Below are positions 51,783-60,075 of a DNA stretch of 64,000 nt, one piece after another. A program made the position numbers and the translations under genes. The stretch's first letter is position 1; each line of letters starts with the position of its first letter. The stretch is from positions 1-64,000 of the forward strand of contig NZ_LQIV01000002.1 of the NCBI RefSeq assembly GCF_001500125.1, written 5' to 3'. This stretch comes from Mycobacterium sp. IS-1742. GTDB taxonomy: Bacteria; Actinomycetota; Actinomycetes; Mycobacteriales; Mycobacteriaceae. The notes beneath the pieces were generated by a model. It saw only the letters and a list, made by a program, of their open reading frames with translations. It had not been told where the DNA came from and searched no databases.

Positions 51783-52510
51783 GCGCGGTCTCGGTCCGCG
51801 GTGTACGGCGCGCATTCGGAGCGCAACAGGTTCTCGACGGTCTCGACCTGGACATCGCCGACGGCGAGTTCGTCGCGATGCTGGGCAGGTCGGGGTCGGG
51901 TAAGAGCACGCTGCTGCGGATCCTGGCCGGGCTGGACCACCAGGCCCGGGGTTCGGTGGTGGTGCCCCGGTCGCGCGCGGTGGTGTTCCAGAATCCGCGA
52001 CTGCTGCCGTGGCGGCGCGCACTGGCCAACGTGACGTTCGCGCTGCCCGACGCCGGCCCCGACGCACCCAGCCGGACCGCCCGCGGGCATGCCGCCCTTG
52101 ACGAGGTGGGCCTGTCGGACAAGGCGCGCGCATGGCCGCTGTCGCTTTCAGGTGGTGAGGCGCAACGGGTTTCGCTGGCACGGGCGTTGGTGCGGGAACC
52201 GGATCTGCTACTGCTCGACGAACCGTTCGGCGCACTCGACGCGCTGACTCGGCTCAAGATGTACCGCCTGCTGCACGATCTGTGGGCGCGCCGTCACATG
52301 GCCGTCCTCCACGTCACCCACGACGTGGACGAGGCGATCCTGCTGGCCGACCGGGTGGTCGTGCTCTCCGATGGCCGGGTCACGCTGGATCGCCGCGTCG
52401 ATCTGCCGTTCCCCCGCAGCCGGGGCGACGACGGCTTCGACGATCTGCGCCGGGCGCTGCTGGCGGAACTCGGTGTGCGGGAGGAGGTCGGCCATGACCG
52501 CAGCGGGTGA
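51779..52510 (+). CDS. ABC transporter ATP-binding protein (SsuB/TauB type)
   Basis: A 243-aa ATPase. Walker A GRSGSGKST, Q-loop VVFQNPRLLPW, signature LSGGEAQRVSLARAL, Walker B LLLLDEPFGALD and H-loop VTHDVDEA are all intact. It powers the sulfonate/taurine-type importer. The start overlaps the permease stop (ATGA). The 3' end overlaps the flavoprotein start by 17 bp. Confidence 0.93.
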   Translation: MSAVSVRGVRRAFGAQQVLDGLDLDIADGEFVAMLGRSGSGKSTLLRILAGLDHQARGSVVVPRSRAVVFQNPRLLPWRRALANVTFALPDAGPDAPSRTARGHAALDEVGLSDKARAWPLSLSGGEAQRVSLARALVREPDLLLLDEPFGALDALTRLKMYRLLHDLWARRHMAVLHVTHDVDEAILLADRVVVLSDGRVTLDRRVDLPFPRSRGDDGFDDLRRALLAELGVREEVGHDRSG

Positions 52511-54092
52511 CATGGACAGCGATGTCACCGACGTCCTGGTGATAGGCGGCGGCCCGGCGGCCACCTGGGCGGCGATCTCGGCCACCGAGGCGGGATGCCG
52601 AGTCACGCTGGTGGACAAGGGATACTGCGGCACCAGCGGTGCGACCGCCGCGGGCGGCAACAACCTGTGGCTGCTTCCACCAGGGCCGCGTCGTGAGGAG
52701 TCCGTCAGGGAACGCGAGTCCGCGGCGGGCGGGCTGACCGATGCCGACTGGATGCTGCGGGTACTGGCCTCGTCGTGGGAACGGATCGAACAACTGGCGC
52801 GGTGGGGTTATCCGTTCCCGGTCGGTGACGACGGCAGGCAATTGCGCAGCAGCCTTCAGGGCCCCGAGTACATGCGGCGGATGCGGCGCAAGGCGCACCG
52901 CAGCGGGGTCCGCATTCTCGACCATCACCCGGCCACCGCACTCACCGCGGACACCGACGGAATCGTGAACGGCGCGATCGGGATCGCTCGCCAGGACGCC
53001 GGACGGCCGTGGCGGATCTCTGCCGGTTCGGTGGTCCTGGCCACCGGCGGCACCGCATTCCTGTCCGGGACGTTCGGCACCAACGTCGACACCGGTGACG
53101 GGCTGTTGATGGCCGCCGAGATGGGCGCCGATCTGTCCGGCATGGAGTTCTGCACCGCCTACGCGCTGGCGCCCGAGTGGGGAACCCACACCAAGGGGCG
53201 CATGCTGCAGTGGGCCAGTTTCTACGACCAATACGGCAGACCCTTCCCCACCGAACGCGGCCTGGGCGGCCGCAGGGACGCACAATGGGCGCTGGCCCGC
53301 GGTGAGCGGGTGTTCGCCAGGCTCGACCGCGCACCGGAGCACATCCGGCGGACCATGCGCGAGGCCCAGCCCAACTACTTCCTGCCCCTGGACAAGGCCG
53401 GGATCGACCCGTTCGTGACCGCCTACCCGGTCCGCATGGTCTACGAGGGCTCCGTGCGCGGCACCGGAGGTCTTCGGTTGACCGGACCCGACTGTGCGAC
53501 AACGGTTCCCGGTCTGTTCGCCGCCGGTGACGCCGCGACCCGCGAACTCATCACCGGTGCGATCAGCGGGGGCGGCAGTCACAACGGTTCGTGGGCGATC
53601 GCCTCCGGTGCGTTCGCAGGCCGGGGCGCGGCGGAGTTCAGTCGGCGGCGCAGCCCCGGCAAGGCCGCCGAGACCCACCGGGTGGGCCTGCGGCCCGGGC
53701 CCCGCGACGCGCCGACCGTCGACGACGTGGTGGGCGCTGCGCAGGCGCACGTTCTGCCACCTATGCGCAGTCACCTCAAATCGCACGAGAGGCTGACCGA
53801 ATCGGCCGAGGCGCTGGAACGGTTGTGGCGTGAGATCGCCGGCGGCCTGGCGCCGGTACCGGCCCGCGAGGCGTACAAGCAGCGGCAGGCCGTCGCCATG
53901 GTCGCGGCGGCGCGGTGGATCACCGCCGCATCGCTGGCGCGCACGGAGTCCCGCGGCCTGCACCGCCGGGAGGATCTTCCCGACGTCGACCACCGGTTGG
54001 GACACCGCATCCTGGTCGGCGGGCTCGAGGCGGTGTGGACCGCGGCCGATCCGGTCCTGCCACAACGGATGTCGGCGGAGGCGGTGGCGTGA
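52494..54092 (+). CDS. AprA-like FAD-dependent reductase (SDH/FRD flavoprotein family)
   Basis: A 532-aa flavoprotein of the fumarate-reductase/succinate-dehydrogenase/AprA superfamily. The FAD Rossmann is DVLVIGGGPAATWAAISA, with GYCGTSGATAAGG, GSVVLATGGTAFLSGTFG, and GLFAAGDAATRELITGAISGGGSHNGSWAIASG near the end. Its partner is a 2x[4Fe-4S] ferredoxin, as in AprAB (adenylylsulfate reductase). The genes are cotranscribed with an ABC importer, so reduction of an imported sulfur- or nitrogen-organic compound is my inference. ATG 52494 overlaps the ATPase end by 17 bp and has GGAGG 6 nt upstream. Confidence 0.85.
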   Translation: MTAAGDMDSDVTDVLVIGGGPAATWAAISATEAGCRVTLVDKGYCGTSGATAAGGNNLWLLPPGPRREESVRERESAAGGLTDADWMLRVLASSWERIEQLARWGYPFPVGDDGRQLRSSLQGPEYMRRMRRKAHRSGVRILDHHPATALTADTDGIVNGAIGIARQDAGRPWRISAGSVVLATGGTAFLSGTFGTNVDTGDGLLMAAEMGADLSGMEFCTAYALAPEWGTHTKGRMLQWASFYDQYGRPFPTERGLGGRRDAQWALARGERVFARLDRAPEHIRRTMREAQPNYFLPLDKAGIDPFVTAYPVRMVYEGSVRGTGGLRLTGPDCATTVPGLFAAGDAATRELITGAISGGGSHNGSWAIASGAFAGRGAAEFSRRRSPGKAAETHRVGLRPGPRDAPTVDDVVGAAQAHVLPPMRSHLKSHERLTESAEALERLWREIAGGLAPVPAREAYKQRQAVAMVAAARWITAASLARTESRGLHRREDLPDVDHRLGHRILVGGLEAVWTAADPVLPQRMSAEAVA

Positions 54093-54496
54093 TCGAGATC
54101 GTCGCCGCGGCCGCCTGCATCGCCTGCGACCTGTGCGTCATGGTCTGCCCCACCGATGTCTTCGAACGCGGCGAGGACGGCATCCCGGTGATCGCCCGCC
54201 AATCCGACTGCCAGACCTGCTTCATGTGCGAGGCGTACTGCCCGGTCGATGCGCTCTACGTCTCCCCGGTGTCGGCGCCGGTCGGCACGGGCAGTCCGCA
54301 CGCGGACGAGGACGCGGTGACTCGCCACGGTCTGCTGGGCGGATACCGCGAGATGCTCGGCTGGGGCCGCGGGCGGACCGCAGGAGCGTCGCTGGATCGC
54401 AACCCGGTCCTCAAAGCCGTTCCGCCCCTGCCGGAGTCGCGTCTTCCGGTGCCTGCGCTCCTGGTGCACTCACCGTGGAACCACCCCCCGGACTGA
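54089..54496 (+). CDS. AprB-like 2x[4Fe-4S] ferredoxin
   Basis: A 135-aa ferredoxin with two cluster motifs: CIACDLCVMVCP and CQTCFMCEAYCP, spaced as in 2x[4Fe-4S] proteins and AprB subunits. The C-terminal ~75 residues extend beyond a classic ferredoxin and may dock onto the flavoprotein. The GTG start overlaps the flavoprotein stop (54089-54092). It closes the five-gene operon and converges with the Acg-type gene. Confidence 0.87.
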   Translation: MIEIVAAAACIACDLCVMVCPTDVFERGEDGIPVIARQSDCQTCFMCEAYCPVDALYVSPVSAPVGTGSPHADEDAVTRHGLLGGYREMLGWGRGRTAGASLDRNPVLKAVPPLPESRLPVPALLVHSPWNHPPD

Positions 54497-54507
54497 CGGA
54501 CCGGCCC

Positions 54508-55383
54508 TCAGAGCGCCCAGACCGTCGTCTCCCGGACCGAACGCCGCTCGAGCACCGGCAACGGCTCGCCGCCCTCGGGCGCCCACCCCACCCGGACCAT
54601 CACCTGCGGGTAGGCATCACCGTCGAAGACCTCACACGCCAGCGACAGGCGGCTTCGCGTGTCGGTCAGCGGCGTCGTCACCGGGCACGTCGCCAAGCCC
54701 ATCGACGTGGCCGCCAGCACGAGGTCGCTCATCAGCTCACCGGCGCGCAGTCGTGCGAGATCGCCGTCACCTTCGGTGCCGAGCACGAGCAGTACCGCGT
54801 CATCGGCCGGCGCGTCGGCGGCACTGCCGTACTGCAGGACGACGTCACCTGCGGACGACCGTCCCCACGCGGCTTTCGGCACCACACCGAACCGCACCCC
54901 GTCGCGCTCCGTCCGCACGTGCAGGAATTCGAGTGAGCCCTCCGGGAGCGACTCCGCACGGTACGGACGCCGGTCGGTCCGCCGCTGGGCGATCGCCCCG
55001 AACAACTCGGCGTCGCGAACGCTCGGCGGCGCCTCGATCAGCTCGATCAACGCCAGATGGTCGTTGTCGTCCCGCGCGGGGAACCGGTGGACCCGTGGAG
55101 TCCATCCGCCTGCGGCGAACGCCACCACGCAGTGGTGCAGGACCGCACCGCAGCTGAGCAGGACGTCGCGGCGATCGTGGTCGGTGTCGCCGAGGCGGCG
55201 ACTCCAGTCGGCGAACAGGTCGATGCCGCTCGGCGTGACGCGCCAGGACCAGGGCTGCGCGTTCTGCGCGGAGGGCGCATGCGCGGCGGCGTCCAGCACA
55301 CGCTCGAGCGTGGCGATATCGGGCAAACCCGCCAGGTGTCTCACCTCCACCGATACGCAGTCGACCACCGATGATAGAGGCAC
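54508..55383 (-). CDS. Acg-type nitroreductase-family protein
   Basis: A ~291-aa protein of the nitroreductase fold. It has HAPSAQNAQPWSWRV near the N-terminus, FGAIAQRRTDRRPYR and DLVLAATSMGLATCPVT, as in Rv2032 (Acg) and Rv3131, the mycobacterial DosR-linked family that sequesters flavin and lacks normal nitroreductase activity. The start is uncertain: GTG 55383 is used, but later Val codons (about 55365 or 55350) are plausible and would bring it closer to the family length. It is divergent from OhrR-like MarR across a perfect operator and probably responds to it. Confidence 0.83.
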   Translation of the reverse strand: MPLSSVVDCVSVEVRHLAGLPDIATLERVLDAAAHAPSAQNAQPWSWRVTPSGIDLFADWSRRLGDTDHDRRDVLLSCGAVLHHCVVAFAAGGWTPRVHRFPARDDNDHLALIELIEAPPSVRDAELFGAIAQRRTDRRPYRAESLPEGSLEFLHVRTERDGVRFGVVPKAAWGRSSAGDVVLQYGSAADAPADDAVLLVLGTEGDGDLARLRAGELMSDLVLAATSMGLATCPVTTPLTDTRSRLSLACEVFDGDAYPQVMVRVGWAPEGGEPLPVLERRSVRETTVWAL

Positions 55384-55399
55384 GTGTGACCGCTGCCAT

Positions 55400-55419
55400 A
55401 TTGTTAGTGCCCTAACAAT
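55400..55419. promoter_or_regulatory. 20-bp palindromic operator of MarR/Acg intergenic region
   Basis: Arms ATTGTTAG and CTAACAAT (8 bp each, perfectly complementary) flank 4 nt, 17 bp upstream of the MarR ATG and between the two divergent genes. This is a typical MarR-family operator and should control both. Confidence 0.85.
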
Positions 55420-55436
55420 TTGCGTACTCTTCAAGT

Positions 55437-55925
55437 ATGTCCACCACGACCGCCACGGATCTCGATCCGCTCGCCCTGGAGCGTCAGGTCTGTTTCGCCC
55501 TCGCGGTCGCCAATCGCGCCGTCCTGGCCGTCTACCGCCCGCTGCTCGAGCCGCTGGGCCTGACCCACCCGCAGTACCTGGTGATGCTGACGCTGTGGGA
55601 CCACCGGAAGACCTCGACCGCGGACGCCCCGCTGTCGGTCAAGCAGATCGCCGCGGCGCTGCAGCTCGACTCGGCGACGCTGTCACCCATGCTCAAACGG
55701 CTGGAGACCCTCGGGCTGATCACCCGCACCAGGAGCACCGTGGACGAGCGGGCGATGAACGTCGAACTCACCGACGCCGGCATCGCGCTGCGCGAACGGG
55801 CGCTGAGCATCCCACCCGCCGTCGTCGCCCGTCTCGGCGGCGATCTGGACGAACTCGAGAACCTCCACCGCGCGCTGACCCGCATCAACACCGCCGCCCA
55901 GGCGGCCGGCGCCCTCGATCTCTGA
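55437..55925 (+). CDS. OhrR-like MarR-family regulator
   Basis: A 162-aa MarR repressor. The start has the OhrR pattern with Cys19 in ERQVCFALAVANRAVLAVYRPLLE, the residue whose oxidation by organic hydroperoxides releases OhrR from DNA, and LGLTHPQYLVMLTLWDH. The winged helix is SVKQIAAALQLDSATLSPMLKRLETLGLI. No ohr gene is adjacent, so the target is likely the divergent Acg-type gene. Redox sensing is inferred from the Cys position. Confidence 0.9.
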   Translation: MSTTTATDLDPLALERQVCFALAVANRAVLAVYRPLLEPLGLTHPQYLVMLTLWDHRKTSTADAPLSVKQIAAALQLDSATLSPMLKRLETLGLITRTRSTVDERAMNVELTDAGIALRERALSIPPAVVARLGGDLDELENLHRALTRINTAAQAAGALDL

Positions 55926-55950
55926 CCACCCACCACACCCAGGAGCCACC

Positions 55951-56367
55951 ATGGCCGACGCCCGTCCGTCGTTCTTCCAGCGCATCGCCTACGCCTACGG
56001 CCGGCGGCTACCCGCCTCGATGAGTCGGTGGGTCGCCGAGGATCTCGCCGGACACGGCGCCGTCCGCAGGCACATGATCCGCATGGCGATCCCGCCGCTG
56101 CTGGTGCTGGCCCCGTTCTGGCTCCTGCCGACGTCGTTCTACGTGCGGCTGGAGATGACCGCGCCGATCTACATCTGGGCGCTGCTGATGGCACTCGCCC
56201 TCAACAAGGTGTGGCGCCGTCACCGGCTGGCCCAGCACAACCTCGACCCAAAGCTGGTCGACGTGATCCAGCGCCAGAAGGACGCCCACATCCACGAGGA
56301 GTACGCCCGGCGCTTCGGACCGCGCCCCGAAGAGGCCAAATGGCAACAGAACAGCAGCCCGTTCTGA
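55951..56367 (+). CDS. DUF5313 membrane protein
   Basis: A 138-aa protein typical of mycobacterial DUF5313: RIAYAYGRRLPASMSRWVAEDLAGHGA, then two TM helices (AIPPLLVLAPFWLLPTSFY and TAPIYIWALLMALALNKVW) and a basic C-terminal tail. Function unknown. It begins 25 bp after the OhrR-like gene and may be co-transcribed. Confidence 0.85.
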   Translation: MADARPSFFQRIAYAYGRRLPASMSRWVAEDLAGHGAVRRHMIRMAIPPLLVLAPFWLLPTSFYVRLEMTAPIYIWALLMALALNKVWRRHRLAQHNLDPKLVDVIQRQKDAHIHEEYARRFGPRPEEAKWQQNSSPF

Positions 56368-56543
56368 CCGGGTAGCACACGCGCTGCGGCGATTTGGAGT
56401 TGGGTCCCGCCGGGCAGTACATTGTCCGACGGCCCGATCCCCGCTGCAGAAAGCCCACGAACATGCCTGCCACGATTCGGAGCAGCCACGGATGCCGCCG
56501 CCGGGCGATTGCGCGCGGCGCACGTCGCCGGACCCTTCCGCCC

Positions 56544-56729
56544 ATGGCCGGCCAGGCCTTCGAGATCGTCGTGACGCGGGACGCGACCGGATGGTCGGTC
56601 ACCGTCCCCGAACTCGGCGCGGTCACCCACCGGACCGAACGGGCCGAAGCCGAGATGGCCGCCCGCGAACTCATCTCCCGCCACACCGGCATCCCCCACG
56701 GCTTCGTCGCCGTCTGGTCACGCGACTGA
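56544..56729 (+). CDS. Small HicB-like protein
   Basis: A 61-aa protein: FEIVVTRDATGWSVTVPELGAVTHRTERAEAEMAARELIS resembles the N-terminal part of HicB-type antitoxin fold (a two-strand, one-helix module). There is no adjacent HicA, so an antitoxin role is unlikely. ATG 56544 is the best start; upstream in-frame Met codons lie in Arg-rich sequence. Confidence 0.62.
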   Translation: MAGQAFEIVVTRDATGWSVTVPELGAVTHRTERAEAEMAARELISRHTGIPHGFVAVWSRD

Positions 56730-56830
56730 CTCCAACAGGGTCGCCGACCAACACATTTCGCGACCCAACCGAAGCTCAATCGTGACGCGGCGCGCCCATC
56801 GGCAGCCCACGCCGCGGACCGCTCCGCACG

Positions 56831-56836
56831 TACTGT
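56831..56836 (+). promoter_or_regulatory. -10 box before ATG 56843
   Basis: TACTGT ends 6 nt before the ATG at 56843, so the transcript is predicted to be leaderless. No -35 is clear. Confidence 0.4.
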
Positions 56837-56842
56837 CTCGCC

Positions 56843-57262
56843 ATGCGGGTTGCCCTTGTCGCCGCCGCTGTGGCGGGCTCACTGTTCAGTATCGGGTTCA
56901 CACCGGGCGTCGCGTCGGCCGCGCCGACCACCACCGAACCCGTTGAGCGCCCGCTGAGTTCGACCGAAGTGCTGTTCACCGGCCGGGCCGACCTCGTCGA
57001 CAGCGAGCCGCTGCGCTTCGAGGCGTGGAGCCCGCTCGAGAACCTCGCGGGTGTCCGCGTCTACTTCCTCTCGGGGACACCCGCCTGCAACGGCGTCCGG
57101 ACCGTCACCACCGAGACCGCCGACACCGTCATCGTCGAACTGCAGTCGGGCCTGCTGCCCGAGGCGGCCGACCGCAGGTGCACCGCGAAGGCCGTCCTCG
57201 CCGCCACCGACGTCGCGCTCGACGCTCCACTCGGTGACCGAAAGGTCCTCAGCCGGTACTGA
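56843..57262 (+). CDS. Secreted small protein, family unknown
   Basis: A 139-aa exported protein: signal peptide LVAAAVAGSLFSIGFTPGVASAAP, then ~110 residues with two Cys (GTPACNG and DRRCTAK) that could form a disulphide. I recognise no domain. The start ATG 56843 has a -10 box (TACTGT) at leaderless spacing. A bulged hairpin 4 bp after the stop is a likely terminator. Confidence 0.72.
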   Translation: MRVALVAAAVAGSLFSIGFTPGVASAAPTTTEPVERPLSSTEVLFTGRADLVDSEPLRFEAWSPLENLAGVRVYFLSGTPACNGVRTVTTETADTVIVELQSGLLPEAADRRCTAKAVLAATDVALDAPLGDRKVLSRY

Positions 57263-57265
57263 GTA

Positions 57266-57296
57266 CCGGTCGGCGGTTACTTCCCGCCGAGACCGG
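57266..57296 (+). terminator. Bulged GC-rich hairpin
   Basis: CCGGTCGGCGG pairs with CCGCCGAGACCGG through an 11-bp stem interrupted by a 2-nt bulge, with a 7-nt loop, 4 bp past the stop of the secreted protein. No U tract follows. Confidence 0.6.
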
Positions 57297-57310
57297 GCAT
57301 CCTCCGCGAG

Positions 57311-57328
57311 TGTGAGGCACCTCACACG
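57311..57328. promoter_or_regulatory. 18-bp palindrome upstream of DASS permease
   Basis: GTGTGAGG and CCTCACAC (8-bp arms) flank 2 nt, 32 bp upstream of ATG 57360. It could be an operator for the dicarboxylate operon, although no regulator gene is next to it. Confidence 0.55.
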
Positions 57329-57359
57329 CCGGTGAGCCGATGGCCTCGAAGGGGACACC

Positions 57360-58964
57360 ATGACCGCTGACAATCCGGTCAGACGCACCGATGTGGACAA
57401 GGCGCTGCTCGGCAGCGCCACCTACCGCAGCCTCGGGGAACAGCGTCTGACTCCCGCCGAAGAGCGCTTCGAGAAGGGCCGCCGCACCGTCGGCCTGTTC
57501 CTCGCGCCCGTCGTCACCATCGTCTTCCTACTGCTGCCGATGAACATCCCGGCGCAGCAACAGACCCTGGCCGGCGTGCTGCTCGGCGTGATCGTGCTGT
57601 GGGTGACCGAGGCGGTCCCCATCCCGATCGGAGGTCTGCTCGGGGTGGCGGTCGTGGTCTTCCTCGGCGTCGCACCGGCCGACGACGTGCTCGGCCCGTT
57701 CGGCTCGTCGACGATCTTCACGTTCATCGGCGCCTTCATCCTGGCGCAGGCGATGCTGAAGCACGGCCTGGCACGGCGATTCGCGTTCCGGATCCTGGCG
57801 TTGCCGCGTGCGGGCCAGTCGACCACCGGCGTGATCCTCGCTTTCGGGGCGATCACCTGTCTGCTGTCGGCGTTCGTCTCCAACACCGCGACCGTCGCGA
57901 TGTTGTTGCCCACCGCGATCGGCATCCTCGGCGTGATCGCCAAGCTGCTGCAGAAACAGGGCAAGGTGGCCGAGGACTTCGACCCGTTGCGGTTGCGCGT
58001 CGGCGCGGCGCTCATGTTGATGCTCGCCTACGCGGCCAGTGTCGGCGGTCTGCTCACGCCCGTCGGCAGCCCACCGAACCTCATCGGGCGCGGCCTCATC
58101 GAAGAGGCCACCGGGGAACGAATCAGCTTCGGGCAGTGGATGGTCATGGCCGCGCCGATCTGTCTGCTGATGTTCGCGATCCTCGCGGTCGTGCTGCTCC
58201 TGTTGAACAGACCGGAGATCAAGCACATCGACGGTGTCGCCGAGTACGTGGCCCGTGAGCGCGAAGAGATGGGCACGCTCTCCCGCGCGGAGAAGAACAC
58301 GTTGATCGCGTTCGGGATCACGGTGTTCCTGTGGGTGCTGCCGGGCATCGTCGCGCTGATCTTCGGCAACGATTCCGACGTCTACTCCACGGTCAGCGAC
58401 CGGCTGGACGAGGGCACGGTCGCGGTGTTCGGCGCGGCCCTGCTGTTCCTGCTGCCCACCGACTGGGAGCAGCGCGAATTCACGCTGCGCTGGCGGGACG
58501 CGGCCGCGATCGACTGGGGCACGATCGTGCTCTTCGGCACGGGGATCATCTTCGGTTCGCTGCTCGCCGACTCCGGGCTGGCCGAGACCATCGGCACCTC
58601 CGTCGCGGACGCGCTCGGACTCTCCAGTGTCGTGGCCATCACGATCTTCGCCGTCCTGCTCGCCATCGTCGTCTCGGAGACCACGAGCAACACCGCCTCC
58701 GCGGCGGTCGTCGTCCCCATCGTGATCCCGGTCGCGATCGCGGCGGGCGTCAATCCGTTCGTGCCCGCGCTGGCGGCCACCTTCGCGGCCTCCTTCGGCT
58801 TCATGCTCCCGGTGTCGACACCACAGAACGCGATCGTCTACGGTTCCGGCGCCGTTCCCATCACGACGATGATTCGCTCCGGCGTCACCTTCGACATCGC
58901 GGGCGCAATCCTGATCATCGTCTTCCTGCCGCTGATGATCGCGCTGGTGGGACTGGGCGCGTGA
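57360..58964 (+). CDS. DASS (SLC13)-family dicarboxylate/tricarboxylate permease
   Basis: A 534-aa sodium-coupled anion transporter with ~12 TM helices. The two conserved SNT motifs are in FVSNTATVAMLLPTA and ETTSNTASAAVVVPIV, each in a re-entrant hairpin that binds the carboxylates, plus GSPPNLIGRG. It should import C4-C6 acids such as malate, tartrate or citrate. GTG of the next dehydrogenase overlaps its stop (58961-58964), so the two are coupled and act on the same acid. Confidence 0.93.
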   Translation: MTADNPVRRTDVDKALLGSATYRSLGEQRLTPAEERFEKGRRTVGLFLAPVVTIVFLLLPMNIPAQQQTLAGVLLGVIVLWVTEAVPIPIGGLLGVAVVVFLGVAPADDVLGPFGSSTIFTFIGAFILAQAMLKHGLARRFAFRILALPRAGQSTTGVILAFGAITCLLSAFVSNTATVAMLLPTAIGILGVIAKLLQKQGKVAEDFDPLRLRVGAALMLMLAYAASVGGLLTPVGSPPNLIGRGLIEEATGERISFGQWMVMAAPICLLMFAILAVVLLLLNRPEIKHIDGVAEYVAREREEMGTLSRAEKNTLIAFGITVFLWVLPGIVALIFGNDSDVYSTVSDRLDEGTVAVFGAALLFLLPTDWEQREFTLRWRDAAAIDWGTIVLFGTGIIFGSLLADSGLAETIGTSVADALGLSSVVAITIFAVLLAIVVSETTSNTASAAVVVPIVIPVAIAAGVNPFVPALAATFAASFGFMLPVSTPQNAIVYGSGAVPITTMIRSGVTFDIAGAILIIVFLPLMIALVGLGA

Positions 58965-60013
58965 GCGCTCGACGGGTCGCGGTCATCCCCGGCGACGGGA
59001 TCGGCACCGAGGTGACGGCCTCGGCGCGCACCGTGCTCGACGCGGTCGCCGCCCGCCACGGGATCGACCTGGAGTACCGGGAATTCGATTGGTCCTGTGA
59101 GCGATTCACCCGCGACGGCGCGATGATGCCGGCCGACGGCATCGACACACTGCGCGAGTTCGACGCCATCCTGCTCGGCGCGGTCGGCTGGCCCGGCGTG
59201 CCCGACCACGTCTCGCTGTGGGGTCTGCTCATACCGATCCGGCGGGCGTTCCGGCAATACGTGAACCTGCGGCCCATTCGGGTGTTCGACGGGGTCACCA
59301 GTCCGCTGCGCGACGCCACCGGCGTCGACTTCGTCGTCGTGCGGGAGAACGTCGAGGGCGAGTACAGCGAGATCGGCGGGCGCCTCAATCGCGGCTTCCC
59401 CGATGAGATGGCGGTGCAGGAGTCGGTGTTCAGCCGGGCCGGGATCAGCCGCATCGCCGACTACGCCTTCGACCTCGCCGAGACCCGGCGCCGACATGTC
59501 ACGTCCGCCACCAAATCCAATGGCATCGTCCACACCCTGCCGTTCTGGGACGAAGTCGTCGCCGAGCGAGCCGCACGCCATCCGGACGTGCGGTTCGACA
59601 GCGAGCACATCGACGCCTTGGCCGCGAAATTCGTCCTGCAGCCGGGACGGTTCGACGTGGTGGTCGGCTCGAACCTGTTCGGCGACATCCTCTCCGACCT
59701 CGCCGCCGCGGTCGCGGGCTCGATCGGGATCGCCCCGTCGGCGAACCTCGACCCCACCAAGCAGTACCCCTCGATGTTCGAGCCCGTCCACGGATCGGCA
59801 CCCGACATCGCCGGACAGGGAGTCGCCAACCCGATCGGCGCGGTGTGGTCGGCGGCGTTGATGCTCGAACACCTCGGATACGCCGCGGCCGCGGCCGATG
59901 TGATGACCGCCGTCGAACGGACACTGGCGCAACCGCAGACGCGGACCGGCGACCTGGGCGGGCACGCGACGACCGCCGACGTCACCGAGGCGTTGGCCGC
60001 CCAGCTACGCTGA
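58961..60013 (+). CDS. Tartrate/D-malate-type decarboxylating dehydrogenase
   Basis: A 350-aa beta-hydroxyacid oxidative decarboxylase: VIPGDGIGTEVT, FVVVRENVEGEYSEIGGRL, the Lys-bearing VTSATKSNGI, and FEPVHGSAPDIAGQGVANPIG. The GDGIG start and VHGSAPDIAG are shared with IPMDH; the FVVVRENVEGEYSEIGG form fits tartrate dehydrogenase/D-malate dehydrogenase. It oxidises a dicarboxylic hydroxyacid with NAD(P) and Mg/Mn. Coupled to the DASS permease (GTGA), it should use the imported acid. Confidence 0.9.
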   Translation: MSARRVAVIPGDGIGTEVTASARTVLDAVAARHGIDLEYREFDWSCERFTRDGAMMPADGIDTLREFDAILLGAVGWPGVPDHVSLWGLLIPIRRAFRQYVNLRPIRVFDGVTSPLRDATGVDFVVVRENVEGEYSEIGGRLNRGFPDEMAVQESVFSRAGISRIADYAFDLAETRRRHVTSATKSNGIVHTLPFWDEVVAERAARHPDVRFDSEHIDALAAKFVLQPGRFDVVVGSNLFGDILSDLAAAVAGSIGIAPSANLDPTKQYPSMFEPVHGSAPDIAGQGVANPIGAVWSAALMLEHLGYAAAAADVMTAVERTLAQPQTRTGDLGGHATTADVTEALAAQLR

Positions 60014-60075
60014 CGGGCCGCCGACACCGGTACGGCACACTGCAGACCACACGACCAGGAAGGTGCCGGACCGAG

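Noticed and set aside
56544..56729. HicAB toxin-antitoxin pair
   Set aside because: Only a HicB-like half is present; there is no HicA-like gene on either side.
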